The position numbers were made by a program, and so were the translations under genes. A model generated the notes under the pieces. The model was not told where the DNA came from. It made no database searches and saw nothing but the letters and a program-made list of their open reading frames with translations. Positions 1 to 7,926 of a stretch of DNA of 10,000 bases are shown piece after piece. The stretch lies in NCBI GenBank assembly GCA_020217035.1, contig JAIWOG010000084.1, positions 1-10,000 on the forward strand. Direction: 5' to 3'. Numbering within the stretch: position 1 is the first letter of the stretch; every line of letters begins with the position of its first letter. This stretch comes from Magnetospirillum sp. GTDB taxonomy: Bacteria; Pseudomonadota; Alphaproteobacteria; Rhodospirillales; Magnetospirillaceae.

Positions 1-888
<888 letters not shown>

Positions 889-896
889 GACGATTC

Positions 897-1640
897 CTAA
901 AACTTGGACCCAGAGATAGTAGACGATGGCCGGAAACGGTCAACCAGTCGCGTACGTGATGCCGGCATGGCTTTGTGGTGGCTTCCCAGGACGTGGCGTT
1001 CCAGGAAGTACCCGGTCAGCGCCAAGCCATCGGCGATGGCCGCCCCCTGCCCTTCGCTTCCGTCCATCAGGAAGGCCGGAAGCTTCAGCAATTTATGGGC
1101 ATAGGGCTGGCCGGCCTGGGCCGACACGGCGCGGGCGGATTTGGGGCTGACATAGATCAGGTTTTCGGTGCTGCCGGTGGCGGCGCAGGACGACAGATCC
1201 AAGCCGAACCCCAGGTCGCGCAGCAAAGCCAGTTCCCAATGCACGTAGACGCTGGGCCAGGACGGCGCCGCCATGGCATCCAACAGCGCCGTCAGCGCCT
1301 GGAAGACCGGGGTGTGGGGCTGCCGTTCGGGAAGCGCCGCCTCGCACAAGGCGCAGGCCGCAGCCAGGGCGGCCAGCCGGGTGGGATCATCCAGGTGCTG
1401 GGCGGAATGGGCGCAGGCCAGTTCCAGACGATAGGTCCCAAGCTGGTCGTCCAGACGTCCGCGCCACACCGCCTGCACGGCGTTGCCAGCCTGCAGCACC
1501 GGCCGCAACGCCTTGCCGGCACCCCCTGGGACCATGCCCGGATGGCGGCCATGGCCGCGGGTCAACAATGACGCCACCACCCCGTTTTCGCCGAAACGCC
1601 GGGCCGACAGCACGATGGCGTCGTCGGTCCATTCGCTCAC
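897..1640 (-). CDS. recO: DNA repair protein RecO
   Basis: RecO works with RecF and RecR to load RecA on SSB-covered single-stranded DNA during gap repair. The product is 247 residues, close to the usual 240-250. Seen: an N-terminal OB-fold region (about 1-80) with [11 protein letters not shown] (31-41) and LRPVLQAGN (45-53), followed by a helical domain with [18 protein letters not shown] (132-149) and the CAATG and [10 protein letters not shown] stretches typical of alphaproteobacterial RecO. I chose GTG at 1640-1638 as start because it forms a GTGA overlap with the stop of the upstream small gene and because family similarity begins there. The frame is open 39 codons further upstream, but that part is the shadow of the small membrane gene. 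It lies downstream of era and 8 nt before parC. Confidence 0.93.
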   Translation of the reverse strand: MSEWTDDAIVLSARRFGENGVVASLLTRGHGRHPGMVPGGAGKALRPVLQAGNAVQAVWRGRLDDQLGTYRLELACAHSAQHLDDPTRLAALAAACALCEAALPERQPHTPVFQALTALLDAMAAPSWPSVYVHWELALLRDLGFGLDLSSCAATGSTENLIYVSPKSARAVSAQAGQPYAHKLLKLPAFLMDGSEGQGAAIADGLALTGYFLERHVLGSHHKAMPASRTRLVDRFRPSSTISGSKF

Positions 1641-1846
1641 AGATAGCTCGCCATGGTCAGTCCGGCACCGGCCAGGGCCAGAATCATGCCGGTCGCCGCC
1701 ACCGGCACCGCCCAGCGTTCCAAGGGCGGCGTTTCTTCCAGGGATTCGGCTTTCCAAGCGCCCTTGCGGATGCGGTGCTGCAACACCGCCACCAAAAGCA
1801 GGGTGCCGAACCAGATCAACAAGACGCCGATTCCACGAATGCTCAT
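1637..1846 (-). CDS. small two-helix membrane protein of unknown function
   Basis: A 69-residue protein I do not recognise as a named family. Seen: a hydrophobic segment at about 6-22, a basic linker (HRIRKGAWK, 24-32), an acidic/proline stretch (33-44) and a second hydrophobic segment at about 46-68 ending at the C-terminus. This predicts a hairpin inner-membrane protein. It starts 19 nt after the era stop and its TGA overlaps the recO GTG by 4 nt, so it sits inside the operon as an intact, probably translated frame. The start ATG (1846-1844) has no strong Shine-Dalgarno sequence, but no other in-frame start lies close by. The tight fit between two coupled genes is the main evidence that it is real; function is unknown. 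Confidence 0.75.
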   Translation of the reverse strand: MSIRGIGVLLIWFGTLLLVAVLQHRIRKGAWKAESLEETPPLERWAVPVAATGMILALAGAGLTMASYL

Positions 1847-1865
1847 GGGATCAGGGTGACCCGGC

Positions 1866-2777
1866 CTAGACGTCGAAGTCCAGTCCCATTTCGTTGTAAT
1901 GGCCGCGCTTTTCCTGCCAGTCCTCGCGAACCTTGACATGCAGGAACAGATGGACCCGGCGTTCCAGCAGGGCTTCCAACTCCTCGCGGGCGGCGGCGCC
2001 GATGGCCTTGATCTGGTGGCCGCCCTTGCCGACGACGATGGCCTTCTGGCCGTCGCGCTGCACATAGATCACCTGGTCGATACGCGCCGAGCCGTCTTCG
2101 CGTTCTTCCCATTTCTCGGTTTCCACCGTCAGCGCGTAAGGAAGCTCCTCGTGCAACTGGATGAAAGCCTTCTCGCGGGTGATCTCGGCGGCCAGCATGC
2201 GCTGCGGCAGGTCGGAAACCTCGTCTTCGGGGTACATCCACGGCCCCAAGGGCATGCGCTCGACCAGCACCTTGTTCAGCTCTTCCAGGCCGCTGCCCTT
2301 CAAGGCCGAGATCATGAAGACGTCGCTGAAGATGCCTTCTTCATGCAGTTCGGCGGTCAGCTTCAACAGCTTTTCCTTTTTGACCGCGTCCACCTTGTTC
2401 AGCACCAGAATGGCCTGGCGCTGGGCTTTTTTCAGCTTGTCGATGATGGCACGGGTGTCGTCGTCGATGCCACGATTGGAATCGACCACCAAGCAGATGA
2501 TTTCGGCGTCGTCGGCGCCGGTCCAGGCGGCGGCGACCATGGCGCGGTCCAGACGACGCTTGGGCTGGAAGATGCCGGGGGTGTCCACCAGGATGACCTG
2601 GGCGCATCCCGCCATCAGGATGCCCAGGACCCTAAAGCGGGTGGTCTGCACCTTGGGCGAGACGATGGACACCTTGGTGCCGACCAGGGCGTTGGTCAGG
2701 GTCGACTTGCCGGCGTTGGGGGCGCCGACGATGGCCACGTAGCCGCAGCGCTTTTCGTTCTCGGGCACCTCGGTCAT
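1866..2777 (-). CDS. era: GTPase Era
   Basis: Era is a ribosome-assembly GTPase that binds the 3' end of 16S rRNA and monitors maturation of the 30S subunit. The product is 303 residues (E. coli 301). Seen: G1 GAPNAGKST (18-26), the QTTR switch I region (44-47), G3 DTPG (65-68), G4 NKVD (127-130), G5 SALK (157-160), and a C-terminal KH RNA-binding domain with the VVGKGGHQI loop (248-256). The start ATG (2777-2775) overlaps the rnc stop in an ATGA arrangement and has a strong ribosome binding site, GGAGAAGG at 2792-2785, 7 nt upstream. Coupling to RNase III makes sense because both act in rRNA maturation; rnc-era adjacency is widely conserved. Confidence 0.98.
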   Translation of the reverse strand: MTEVPENEKRCGYVAIVGAPNAGKSTLTNALVGTKVSIVSPKVQTTRFRVLGILMAGCAQVILVDTPGIFQPKRRLDRAMVAAAWTGADDAEIICLVVDSNRGIDDDTRAIIDKLKKAQRQAILVLNKVDAVKKEKLLKLTAELHEEGIFSDVFMISALKGSGLEELNKVLVERMPLGPWMYPEDEVSDLPQRMLAAEITREKAFIQLHEELPYALTVETEKWEEREDGSARIDQVIYVQRDGQKAIVVGKGGHQIKAIGAAAREELEALLERRVHLFLHVKVREDWQEKRGHYNEMGLDFDV

Positions 2778-3463
2778 TGGTTTACCTTCTCCAACATGGC
2801 TGTCGCGGCGGCCTGTTCGGCCACCCGCTTGGAATTACCCATTCCGGTCTCGGCCTCGACGCCTTCGACATTGACGGCGACGACGAAAACCGGATCATGC
2901 GGCGGTCCATCCTGACCGACCACGGTGTAATTGGGCAAGGGCTTGCCCCGACCTTGCGCCCATTCCTGAAGCGCCGTCTTGGCGTCCTTGGGCGGCTTTC
3001 GCACCGCGTCCATCATTGGCGTCCACAAGCGGCGCACGAACAATGCCGCCGATTCGAAACCGGCATCGGCGTAAAGGGCGCCGATCACCGCTTCGCAAGC
3101 ATCGGCCAGAATGCCGGGATTGGCGCGCCCACCCGCCTCGTTCTCGCCTTTGGCCAGGGTCAGGCAAGCCGGCAAACCGATCAGGTGGGCGATCTCGGCC
3201 AATTTTTCGCGCCGCACCAAGGCGGCATGGCGTTTGGCCAAATCACCTTCGGCTTCGTTGGGGAAGCGCTGGAACAGCATGTCGGCCACCACCAGACCCA
3301 GCACCCGGTCGCCCAGGAATTCCAGGCGTTCATAGGCCATGCCGCTTTTATCCTTGCGGCCTTGCGCCGCCGAAGGATGGGTCAGCGCCTGCACCAGCAA
3401 TTCTGGTTGGGTGAAATCGTGTCCCAGTTGACGACACAGATGATGGATCGCACCTTCGCCCAT
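2774..3463 (-). CDS. rnc: ribonuclease III
   Basis: RNase III cleaves double-stranded RNA, including the rRNA precursor and some mRNAs and antisense duplexes. The product is 229 residues (E. coli 226). Seen: the signature ERLEFLGD at 45-52, with E45, E48 and D52, the partner acidic residues D121 and E124 in the DACEAVIGALYAD stretch, and a C-terminal dsRNA-binding domain (about 160-227) with NYTVV near 178-182 and AEQAAATAML at 215-224. All catalytic metal ligands expected for the family are present. The ATG (3463-3461) follows the lepB stop after 3 nt with no clear Shine-Dalgarno sequence, so translation probably depends on coupling to lepB. The stop overlaps the era start by 4 nt. Confidence 0.98.
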   Translation of the reverse strand: MGEGAIHHLCRQLGHDFTQPELLVQALTHPSAAQGRKDKSGMAYERLEFLGDRVLGLVVADMLFQRFPNEAEGDLAKRHAALVRREKLAEIAHLIGLPACLTLAKGENEAGGRANPGILADACEAVIGALYADAGFESAALFVRRLWTPMMDAVRKPPKDAKTALQEWAQGRGKPLPNYTVVGQDGPPHDPVFVVAVNVEGVEAETGMGNSKRVAEQAAATAMLEKVNQ

Positions 3464-3466
3464 GGC

Positions 3467-4264
3467 TCAGTCGATGCCGTTCAGCAGGCGCTTGAAGCGG
3501 ATGGCCCACGGCCATTTCCACACTTCCCACAACGCCGCCGAGCCGTCGCCCGAGAAGAAGATGATCTCGGCGCGGCCGACCAGACGGTCGGCGGGCACAT
3601 AGCCCACATCGTCCAGAAAACGGGAATCGGCCGAATTGTCCCGATTGTCCCCCATCATGAAGTAATGGCCAGCAGGGACGTTGTATTCCGGGGTGTTGTC
3701 GGCCAGACCGTTGTCGCCCTGGAACTCGATGATGTGGTGGGTGCGGCCTTCCGGCAGGGTTTCGATGTAATGGGGTGCCCGCATGATGTTGCCTTCGCGG
3801 GTCACCTCGACGAAATCCTCGACCCGTTCGCGCTTCACCGGCTGGCCGTTGATGTGCAGGATGCCGCCCACCACCTGGATACGGTCGCCGGGCAGGCCGA
3901 TTATCCGCTTGATGTAGTCGACCATCTCCTTGACCGGGCGGCCTTGGGAATCCAGCACCGGGCGGCCCAGGCCGTCGCGTTTGGACACCCAGACCTTGAA
4001 CACCACCACGTCGCCGCGCTCGGGCATGCTTTCCAGGATGCGCCCGCCATCAGGCCCGACGCTGAAGGGCATGGAATGGCGCGAATAGCCATAGGCGTAT
4101 TTGGACACGAACAGATAGTCGCCGATCAGCAGCGTCGGGATCATCGACCCGGATGGAATGTTGAACGGCTCGAACGCCACGGTGCGCACGAAGCCGGCGA
4201 TCAACATGGCGACCACGACCGTCTTGATGGTTTCCCAGGTTCCCCCGGCTTTTGCTCGTGACAT
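3467..4264 (-). CDS. lepB: signal peptidase I
   Basis: Signal peptidase I removes signal peptides from exported proteins at the periplasmic face of the inner membrane. The product is 265 residues. Seen: an N-terminal transmembrane segment (about 13-30), box B PSGSM with catalytic Ser40 (37-41), box D DYIKRIIGLPGD (116-127) with general-base Lys119, and box E GDNRDNSADSR (205-215). I chose ATG 4264-4262 because GGGTGG (4278-4273) lies 8 nt upstream; a GTG four codons earlier would put the start inside that ribosome binding site. It is the first gene of the lepB-rnc-era-orf-recO-parC unit. Oddity: about 19 extra residues (near 95-113) separate RGDVVVFK from the catalytic-lysine strand and contain a short internal repeat. 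Confidence 0.96.
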   Translation of the reverse strand: MSRAKAGGTWETIKTVVVAMLIAGFVRTVAFEPFNIPSGSMIPTLLIGDYLFVSKYAYGYSRHSMPFSVGPDGGRILESMPERGDVVVFKVWVSKRDGLGRPVLDSQGRPVKEMVDYIKRIIGLPGDRIQVVGGILHINGQPVKRERVEDFVEVTREGNIMRAPHYIETLPEGRTHHIIEFQGDNGLADNTPEYNVPAGHYFMMGDNRDNSADSRFLDDVGYVPADRLVGRAEIIFFSGDGSAALWEVWKWPWAIRFKRLLNGID

Positions 4265-4272
4265 GAAGAAAA

Positions 4273-4278
4273 CCACCC
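4273..4278 (-). promoter_or_regulatory. lepB ribosome binding site (decides start)
   Basis: GGGTGG on the minus strand, 8 nt before the ATG at 4264. It supports the internal ATG over the GTG at 4276-4274, which would overlap the site. Confidence 0.55.
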
Positions 4279-4283
4279 AAGCT

Positions 4284-4298
4284 GTTATAATATATAAC
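4284..4298. repeat. AT-rich inverted repeat over the lepB promoter
   Basis: GTTATA (4284-4289) and TATAAC (4293-4298) form a perfect 6-bp inverted repeat with a 3-nt ATA centre. It overlaps the proposed -10 of the lepB promoter and lies about 20 nt before the lepB start. It could be an operator or simply a by-product of a TA-rich -10 region. Confidence 0.5.
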
Positions 4299-4318
4299 TA
4301 TTTGAAGAATGACGACAA
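4289..4318 (-). promoter_or_regulatory. candidate sigma-70-type promoter for the lepB operon
   Basis: On the minus strand TTGTCG (4318-4313) and TATATT (4294-4289) are separated by 18 nt, in the only clearly AT-rich stretch of the minus-strand block. The expected transcription start near 4282 gives a leader of about 18 nt that contains the GGGTGG ribosome binding site. It would let lepB-rnc-era-recO-parC be transcribed independently of pdxJ. Judged by eye only. Confidence 0.45.
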
Positions 4319-4328
4319 ATGCCCGACG

Positions 4329-4352
4329 GCGCGAGGAAACCAGTCCCCGCAC
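4329..4352 (-). terminator. weak hairpin after pdxJ, possible terminator or attenuator
   Basis: In the minus-strand RNA, GTGCGGGGA and TCCTCGCGC pair over 9 bp (including two G-U pairs) around a 6-nt CUGGUU loop, 6 nt after the pdxJ stop and just before the lepB promoter. No run of U follows, so this is not a canonical intrinsic terminator. It may stabilise the 3' end or cause partial termination. Confidence 0.3.
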
Positions 4353-4358
4353 GCCCTG

Positions 4359-5093
4359 TCAAGGCCGATGCCGGGCTTCGTCCATCAGTTGGCGCATATG
4401 GCGGATCGAGGCTTCGAAACCGACGAAGATGGCTTCACCCACCAGGAAATGGCCGATGTTGAGCTCGGCGATGGTGGGGATGGCGGCAATGGGCTTGACC
4501 GTGTCATAGGACAAACCGTGGCCGGCATGGCATTCCAGCCCGATGGCGGCGGCATGGGCAGCGGCCTCGACGATACGGGCCAGTTCGCGGTCCCGCTCGT
4601 CCCCCGTGTGGTCGCAATAGGCGCCGGTATGCAGTTCGACCACCGGGGCGCCGATCTCCAGGGACGCATCCAACTGGCGCGGATCGGCCTCGATGAACAT
4701 GGAAACGCGGATGCCGGCATCGCGCAAGCGGTGCACCAAGGGGCGCAGACGATCCTTGGCGCCGACCACGTCCAGCCCCCCTTCGGTAGTGCGCTCCTCG
4801 CGCCGTTCGGGGACGATGCAGGCGGCATGGGGACGATGGCGAAGCGCGATGGCCAGCATTTCCTCGGTCGCCGCCATCTCGAAATTCAAGGGCAGCGCGA
4901 TCTCGTTGGACAGGCGAGCGATATCGTGGTCGGCGATGTGGCGACGGTCTTCACGCAGATGGGCGGTGATGCCGTCGGCGCCGGCGGCGGCGGCCATGTG
5001 GGCGGCCCGCACCGGATCGGGATGCAGCCCTCCCCGGGCGTTACGGATGGTGGCGACATGATCGATGTTCACGCCCAGGCGCAAAGCGGACAT
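4359..5093 (-). CDS. pdxJ: pyridoxine 5'-phosphate synthase
   Basis: PdxJ condenses 1-deoxy-D-xylulose 5-phosphate with 3-amino-2-oxopropyl phosphate to make pyridoxine 5'-phosphate, the closing step of the DXP-dependent vitamin B6 pathway. The product is 244 residues (E. coli 243). Seen: [17 protein letters not shown] (6-22), [13 protein letters not shown] (40-52) with His44 and Arg46, NFE with Glu71, EGGLDV (103-108), and CHAGHGL with His191; these match the active-site residues of the TIM-barrel family. ATG 5093-5091 was chosen because GGAAGA (5105-5100) lies 6 nt upstream; a TTG five codons earlier is less likely. It starts 22 nt after the rsh stop, so the two are probably cotranscribed. 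The acpS gene, which I would expect between pdxJ and lepB in related genomes, is absent here. Confidence 0.97.
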   Translation of the reverse strand: MSALRLGVNIDHVATIRNARGGLHPDPVRAAHMAAAAGADGITAHLREDRRHIADHDIARLSNEIALPLNFEMAATEEMLAIALRHRPHAACIVPERREERTTEGGLDVVGAKDRLRPLVHRLRDAGIRVSMFIEADPRQLDASLEIGAPVVELHTGAYCDHTGDERDRELARIVEAAAHAAAIGLECHAGHGLSYDTVKPIAAIPTIAELNIGHFLVGEAIFVGFEASIRHMRQLMDEARHRP

Positions 5094-5099
5094 AGCGGA

Positions 5100-5105
5100 T
5101 CTTCC
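5100..5105 (-). promoter_or_regulatory. pdxJ ribosome binding site (decides start)
   Basis: GGAAGA on the minus strand, 6 nt before ATG 5093. It fixes the pdxJ start at the internal ATG rather than the upstream TTG at 5108. Confidence 0.65.
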
Positions 5106-5115
5106 CAAATGAAGG

Positions 5116-7272
5116 CTAGTTGCGGGCGCGTTCCACCGACGAAATGGACGGCGTGGCCCGAAGGGCGGCGATGACGTTGGTCAGATGCTTGACGTCACGC
5201 ACCTCGATGTCGATCAGCATCTCGAAGAATTCGGTGGTGCGGTTGGTGATCTTCAAATTGGTGATGTTGCCGACATTCTTGGCGATCACCGTGGTCACCG
5301 TGGACAGCGCACCGGGTTCGTTGGCCACCACCAGGTCGACACGACCCACATGGGCGGCGCCGTCGGTTTCGTCCCAGGAAATGTCCAGCCAGCGTTCCGG
5401 CGTCTCGGCGTATTGTTCCAGGTTCTCGCAATCGATGGTGTGGACGGTCACACCCTTGCCGGTGCTGACGATGCCGACGATGCGGTCGCCCGGCAGCGGA
5501 TGACAGCATCCGGCGAAGTGCATGGCCATGCCGGGGATCAGCCCCTTGATGGGGACCGCGTGGCCCTTGTCGCGCTTGCTCGACGCCGTCTTGTTGCCAT
5601 GGGCCAGCAGCACCACGTTGTCGGCGTGCTGGGCCGGGCTGGCCTTCAGTTCCGGATAGACCTGCTGGACCACGTCCTTGCCGGTCAGCGTCCCCTCGCC
5701 CACGTCGGCGATCAAGTCATCGACGCTGGGCACCTTGAAGATCTTCAAGACGCCTTCCAGGGCCTTGTCGGTCAGGTCGTAACCTTCCTGTCGGAAGGCG
5801 CGGACCAGGATGGCGCGGCCCAAATCGATGTATTGCGCCCGCTGCTGGGTGCGGACATAACGGCGGATGCGGGCGCGGGCCTTGCCGGAAACGACGAAGC
5901 GTTCCCAGGTGGGATTGGGAGTCTGCGCCTTCGACGTGATGATCTCGACCTGGTCGCCGTTATGCAGCCTGGACCGCAACGGCATGATGCGGCCGTTGAT
6001 CTTGGCGCCGACGCAGGTGTCGCCGACCTCGGAATGGACGGCATAGGCGAAGTCCACCGGGGTGGCGCCTGACGGCAGGGATATCAGGTCGCCCTTGGGG
6101 GTGAAGCAGAACACCTGGTCCTGGAACATTTCCAGCTTGGTGTGTTCCAGGAATTCCTCGGGGTTCGAGGCGTGTTCCAGGATGTCCAACAGCTCGCGCA
6201 GCCAGCGGTATTGACGGCCGTCGGTCTGACGGCTGCCGCCCTGCTTGTATTTCCAATGGGCGGCGACGCCCAGTTCCGACACTTCGTGCATCTCGTGGGT
6301 GCGAATCTGCACCTCGATGCGGTGGCGTTCCGGGCCGAAGACGCCAGTGTGCAGCGACCGATAGCCGTTGGGTTTCGGCGTCGAGATGTAGTCCTTGAAG
6401 CGGTTGGGCACCATCGGGTACTTGGAATGAATGACGCCCAACGCCCGATAGCAATCCTCGATGTTGTCGACGGCGACACGGAAGGCCATGATGTCGGACA
6501 ATTGTTCGAAGCCGACATTCTTGCGCTGCATCTTCAGCCAGATGGAATAAGGCGTCTTCTCGCGGCCCGACACCGTGGCCTTGACGCCTGCTTCCTCCAA
6601 CGTCTTGCGCAGTTCCTCCAGGATGCGGCCGATCAGGTCGCCGCCCTGTTCGCGCAGGAAGTTCAGGCGCGCGATGATCGAGCCCCGGGCGTCACCGTGA
6701 AGCTCGGTGAAGGCCAGGTCCTCCAGCTCCATCTTCATTTCCTGCATGCCGATGCGTTCGGCCAGGGGCGCGTAGATTTCCATGGTCTCAAGCGCGATGC
6801 GGCGGCGCTTGTCGGGATTCTTGATGAAATGCAGGGTCCGCATGTTGTGCACGCGGTCGGCCAGCTTCACCAGCAGGACTCGGATGTCCTCGCTCATGGC
6901 CAAGACCAGCTTGCGCAGGTTTTCCGCCTGCTTGGCATGGTCGGATTGCATCTCGATGCGCGACAGCTTGGTGACGCCATCCACCAGACGGCCGATTTCC
7001 ACCCCGAACATCTTGTCGATGTCTTCCTGGGTGGCCGGCGTGTCCTCGATGGTGTCGTGCAGCAACGCGGTGATGATCGACGCGCTGTCCAGCCGGTACT
7101 TTGTCAGGATGCCAGCGACTTCGATGGGATGGGAAAAATAAGGATCGCCCGAGGCCCGCAATTGCGAGCCGTGCATCTTCATGGCGAAGACATAGGCGCG
7201 GTTGATGGCGTCTTCGTCAGCGGCCGGGTCGTAAGACTTGACCCGTTCGACAAGTTCGAATTGACGCATCAT
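5116..7272 (-). CDS. rsh: bifunctional (p)ppGpp synthetase/hydrolase (RSH, Rel/SpoT type)
   Basis: This enzyme makes (p)ppGpp from ATP and GDP/GTP and degrades it, controlling the stringent response. The product is 718 residues. Seen, in order: an HD hydrolase domain with His48, His72-Asp73 (LLHDTIEDT) and Asp139 (KLADRVHNM), apparently intact; a synthetase domain with RFKD (291-294), NGYRSLHT around Gly303 and Glu320 in EVQIRTHEM; a TGS domain (about 386-447); a helical region and a conserved Cys-Cys element, GCCHPLPGD (588-596); and a C-terminal ACT domain (about 643-716). The RFKD motif is the RXKD form linked to bifunctional enzymes, unlike the EXDD form of RelA. The first ATG of an ATGATG pair was chosen because GAGGTG lies 8 nt upstream. 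rpoZ lies 93 nt upstream and pdxJ 22 nt downstream. Confidence 0.96.
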   Translation of the reverse strand: MMRQFELVERVKSYDPAADEDAINRAYVFAMKMHGSQLRASGDPYFSHPIEVAGILTKYRLDSASIITALLHDTIEDTPATQEDIDKMFGVEIGRLVDGVTKLSRIEMQSDHAKQAENLRKLVLAMSEDIRVLLVKLADRVHNMRTLHFIKNPDKRRRIALETMEIYAPLAERIGMQEMKMELEDLAFTELHGDARGSIIARLNFLREQGGDLIGRILEELRKTLEEAGVKATVSGREKTPYSIWLKMQRKNVGFEQLSDIMAFRVAVDNIEDCYRALGVIHSKYPMVPNRFKDYISTPKPNGYRSLHTGVFGPERHRIEVQIRTHEMHEVSELGVAAHWKYKQGGSRQTDGRQYRWLRELLDILEHASNPEEFLEHTKLEMFQDQVFCFTPKGDLISLPSGATPVDFAYAVHSEVGDTCVGAKINGRIMPLRSRLHNGDQVEIITSKAQTPNPTWERFVVSGKARARIRRYVRTQQRAQYIDLGRAILVRAFRQEGYDLTDKALEGVLKIFKVPSVDDLIADVGEGTLTGKDVVQQVYPELKASPAQHADNVVLLAHGNKTASSKRDKGHAVPIKGLIPGMAMHFAGCCHPLPGDRIVGIVSTGKGVTVHTIDCENLEQYAETPERWLDISWDETDGAAHVGRVDLVVANEPGALSTVTTVIAKNVGNITNLKITNRTTEFFEMLIDIEVRDVKHLTNVIAALRATPSISSVERARN

Positions 7273-7280
7273 CGGGTTGA

Positions 7281-7286
7281 CACCTC
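7281..7286 (-). promoter_or_regulatory. rsh ribosome binding site (decides start)
   Basis: GAGGTG on the minus strand, 8 nt before ATG 7272. It selects this start over an in-frame start nine codons upstream at 7299. The rest of the 93-bp gap between rpoZ and rsh (7273-7365) shows no clear terminator or promoter. Confidence 0.65.
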
Positions 7287-7365
7287 GTGTCGGCGGCAAC
7301 CCTTGGTCGCGGAACGCGGCGGCTTTTGGCTTGGGTTGCTCGCCATCGCCGCCGCCTTCGTCGGA

Positions 7366-7752
7366 TTATTCGTCGCTATCGGCCAGGTCGCCGGCGAAAT
7401 CCATGGGGTCGTCGGTCACCGACATGCCGTCTTCCATGGCTTCTTCCTCGGAAGCGATGTTCTCGAAGCCCATGTCGCTGTCGGGCATGAAGGCTTCCAG
7501 TTCGTCTTCCTCGGGCTCGTCGGCTTCGACGTGCTTTTGCAGGCCCAGGACCAGAGAATTGCGCAGATGGTCCAGTTCGACGGTGTCCTCGGCGATTTCG
7601 CGCAACGCCACCACCGGGTTCTTGTCGTTGTCACGCTCGACGGTGATGTGGCCACCGGTCGAGATGTCACGGGCGCGCTGGGCCGCCATCAACACCAGTT
7701 CAAACCGATTGGGGACCTTGACGACACAATCTTCAACCGTAACGCGGGCCAT
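7366..7752 (-). CDS. rpoZ: DNA-directed RNA polymerase omega subunit
   Basis: Omega helps assemble and stabilise RNA polymerase by clamping beta'. The product is 128 residues, longer than the 91 of E. coli but in line with alphaproteobacterial omegas. Seen: the N-terminal [24 protein letters not shown] (14-28) with the core helix, and a VALREIAE helix (48-55). Residues 76-128 form a highly acidic tail with 23 Asp/Glu and no Lys or Arg. In E. coli the MARVT residues form part of ppGpp binding site 1, so the neighbouring rsh is functionally fitting. ATG 7752-7750 is preceded by AAGGA (7763-7759) at 6 nt; a 20-residue in-frame extension upstream does not look like omega. A promoter-like sequence lies upstream. 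Confidence 0.96.
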   Translation of the reverse strand: MARVTVEDCVVKVPNRFELVLMAAQRARDISTGGHITVERDNDKNPVVALREIAEDTVELDHLRNSLVLGLQKHVEADEPEEDELEAFMPDSDMGFENIASEEEAMEDGMSVTDDPMDFAGDLADSDE

Positions 7753-7794
7753 GGACCGTCCTTCGATAATGTGCATGCGCAAAAGAGCATAGTT

Positions 7795-7822
7795 TATATA
7801 GCGGGGCCCCACCCGAAAGCAA
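7795..7822 (-). promoter_or_regulatory. candidate rpoZ promoter
   Basis: On the minus strand TTGCTT (7822-7817) and TATATA (7800-7795) are separated by 16 nt. The context GCTATATA resembles the GCTANAWC type of -10 described for alphaproteobacterial housekeeping promoters. The expected start near 7788 gives a leader of roughly 36 nt. The spacer contains the perfect 8-bp palindrome GGGGCCCC (7803-7810). Judged by eye only. Confidence 0.45.
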
Positions 7823-7839
7823 GGCCCAAGCCCGCCTTC

Positions 7840-7862
7840 GGCATGCTTTGTTGTTGCATGCC
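7840..7862. repeat. inverted repeat in the rpoZ/NYN divergent intergenic region
   Basis: GGCATGC (7840-7846) and GCATGCC (7856-7862) form a perfect 7-bp inverted repeat around a 9-nt loop, TTTGTTGTT. Each arm contains the palindrome GCATGC; a third copy lies at 7773-7778 in the rpoZ leader. The element is between the two divergent genes and upstream of the candidate rpoZ -35, so an operator role is possible. No T-tract follows the hairpin in either direction, so a terminator is unlikely. Confidence 0.5.
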
Positions 7863-7880
7863 TTCGCCCGCCCCCCTACC

Positions 7881-7909
7881 TTGTCTCCATAATATCCAAA
7901 CCATTTATT
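7881..7909 (+). promoter_or_regulatory. tentative promoter for the NYN-UDG pair
   Basis: TTGTCT (7881-7886) and TTTATT (7904-7909) are 17 nt apart in an AT-richer stretch immediately before the NYN gene. The implied leader would be only about 10 nt. The match to consensus is weak. Confidence 0.25.
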
Positions 7910-7926
7910 TTGAAATCGAGACGACC

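Noticed and set aside
1641..1757. N-terminal extension of RecO by 39 codons
   Set aside because: RecO similarity begins at the GTG at 1640, and the extension overlaps the small membrane gene in another frame.
1899..4261. Long plus-strand frames antisense to era, rnc and lepB
   Set aside because: Their translations are His/Gln/Gly/Asp-rich without recognisable domains, as expected opposite high-GC coding sequence; the minus-strand genes carry complete catalytic motifs.
7273..7365. Intrinsic terminator between rpoZ and rsh
   Set aside because: GC-rich with scattered GGC/GCC pairs but no clear stem followed by a T-run; cotranscription of rpoZ and rsh remains possible.
6142..7926. A plus-strand frame open for about 1.8 kb upstream of the NYN gene, antisense to rsh and rpoZ
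   Set aside because: It is the shadow of two well-supported minus-strand genes in GC-rich DNA. The NYN fold starts at the ATG at 7927, and the extension would cross the divergent promoter region.
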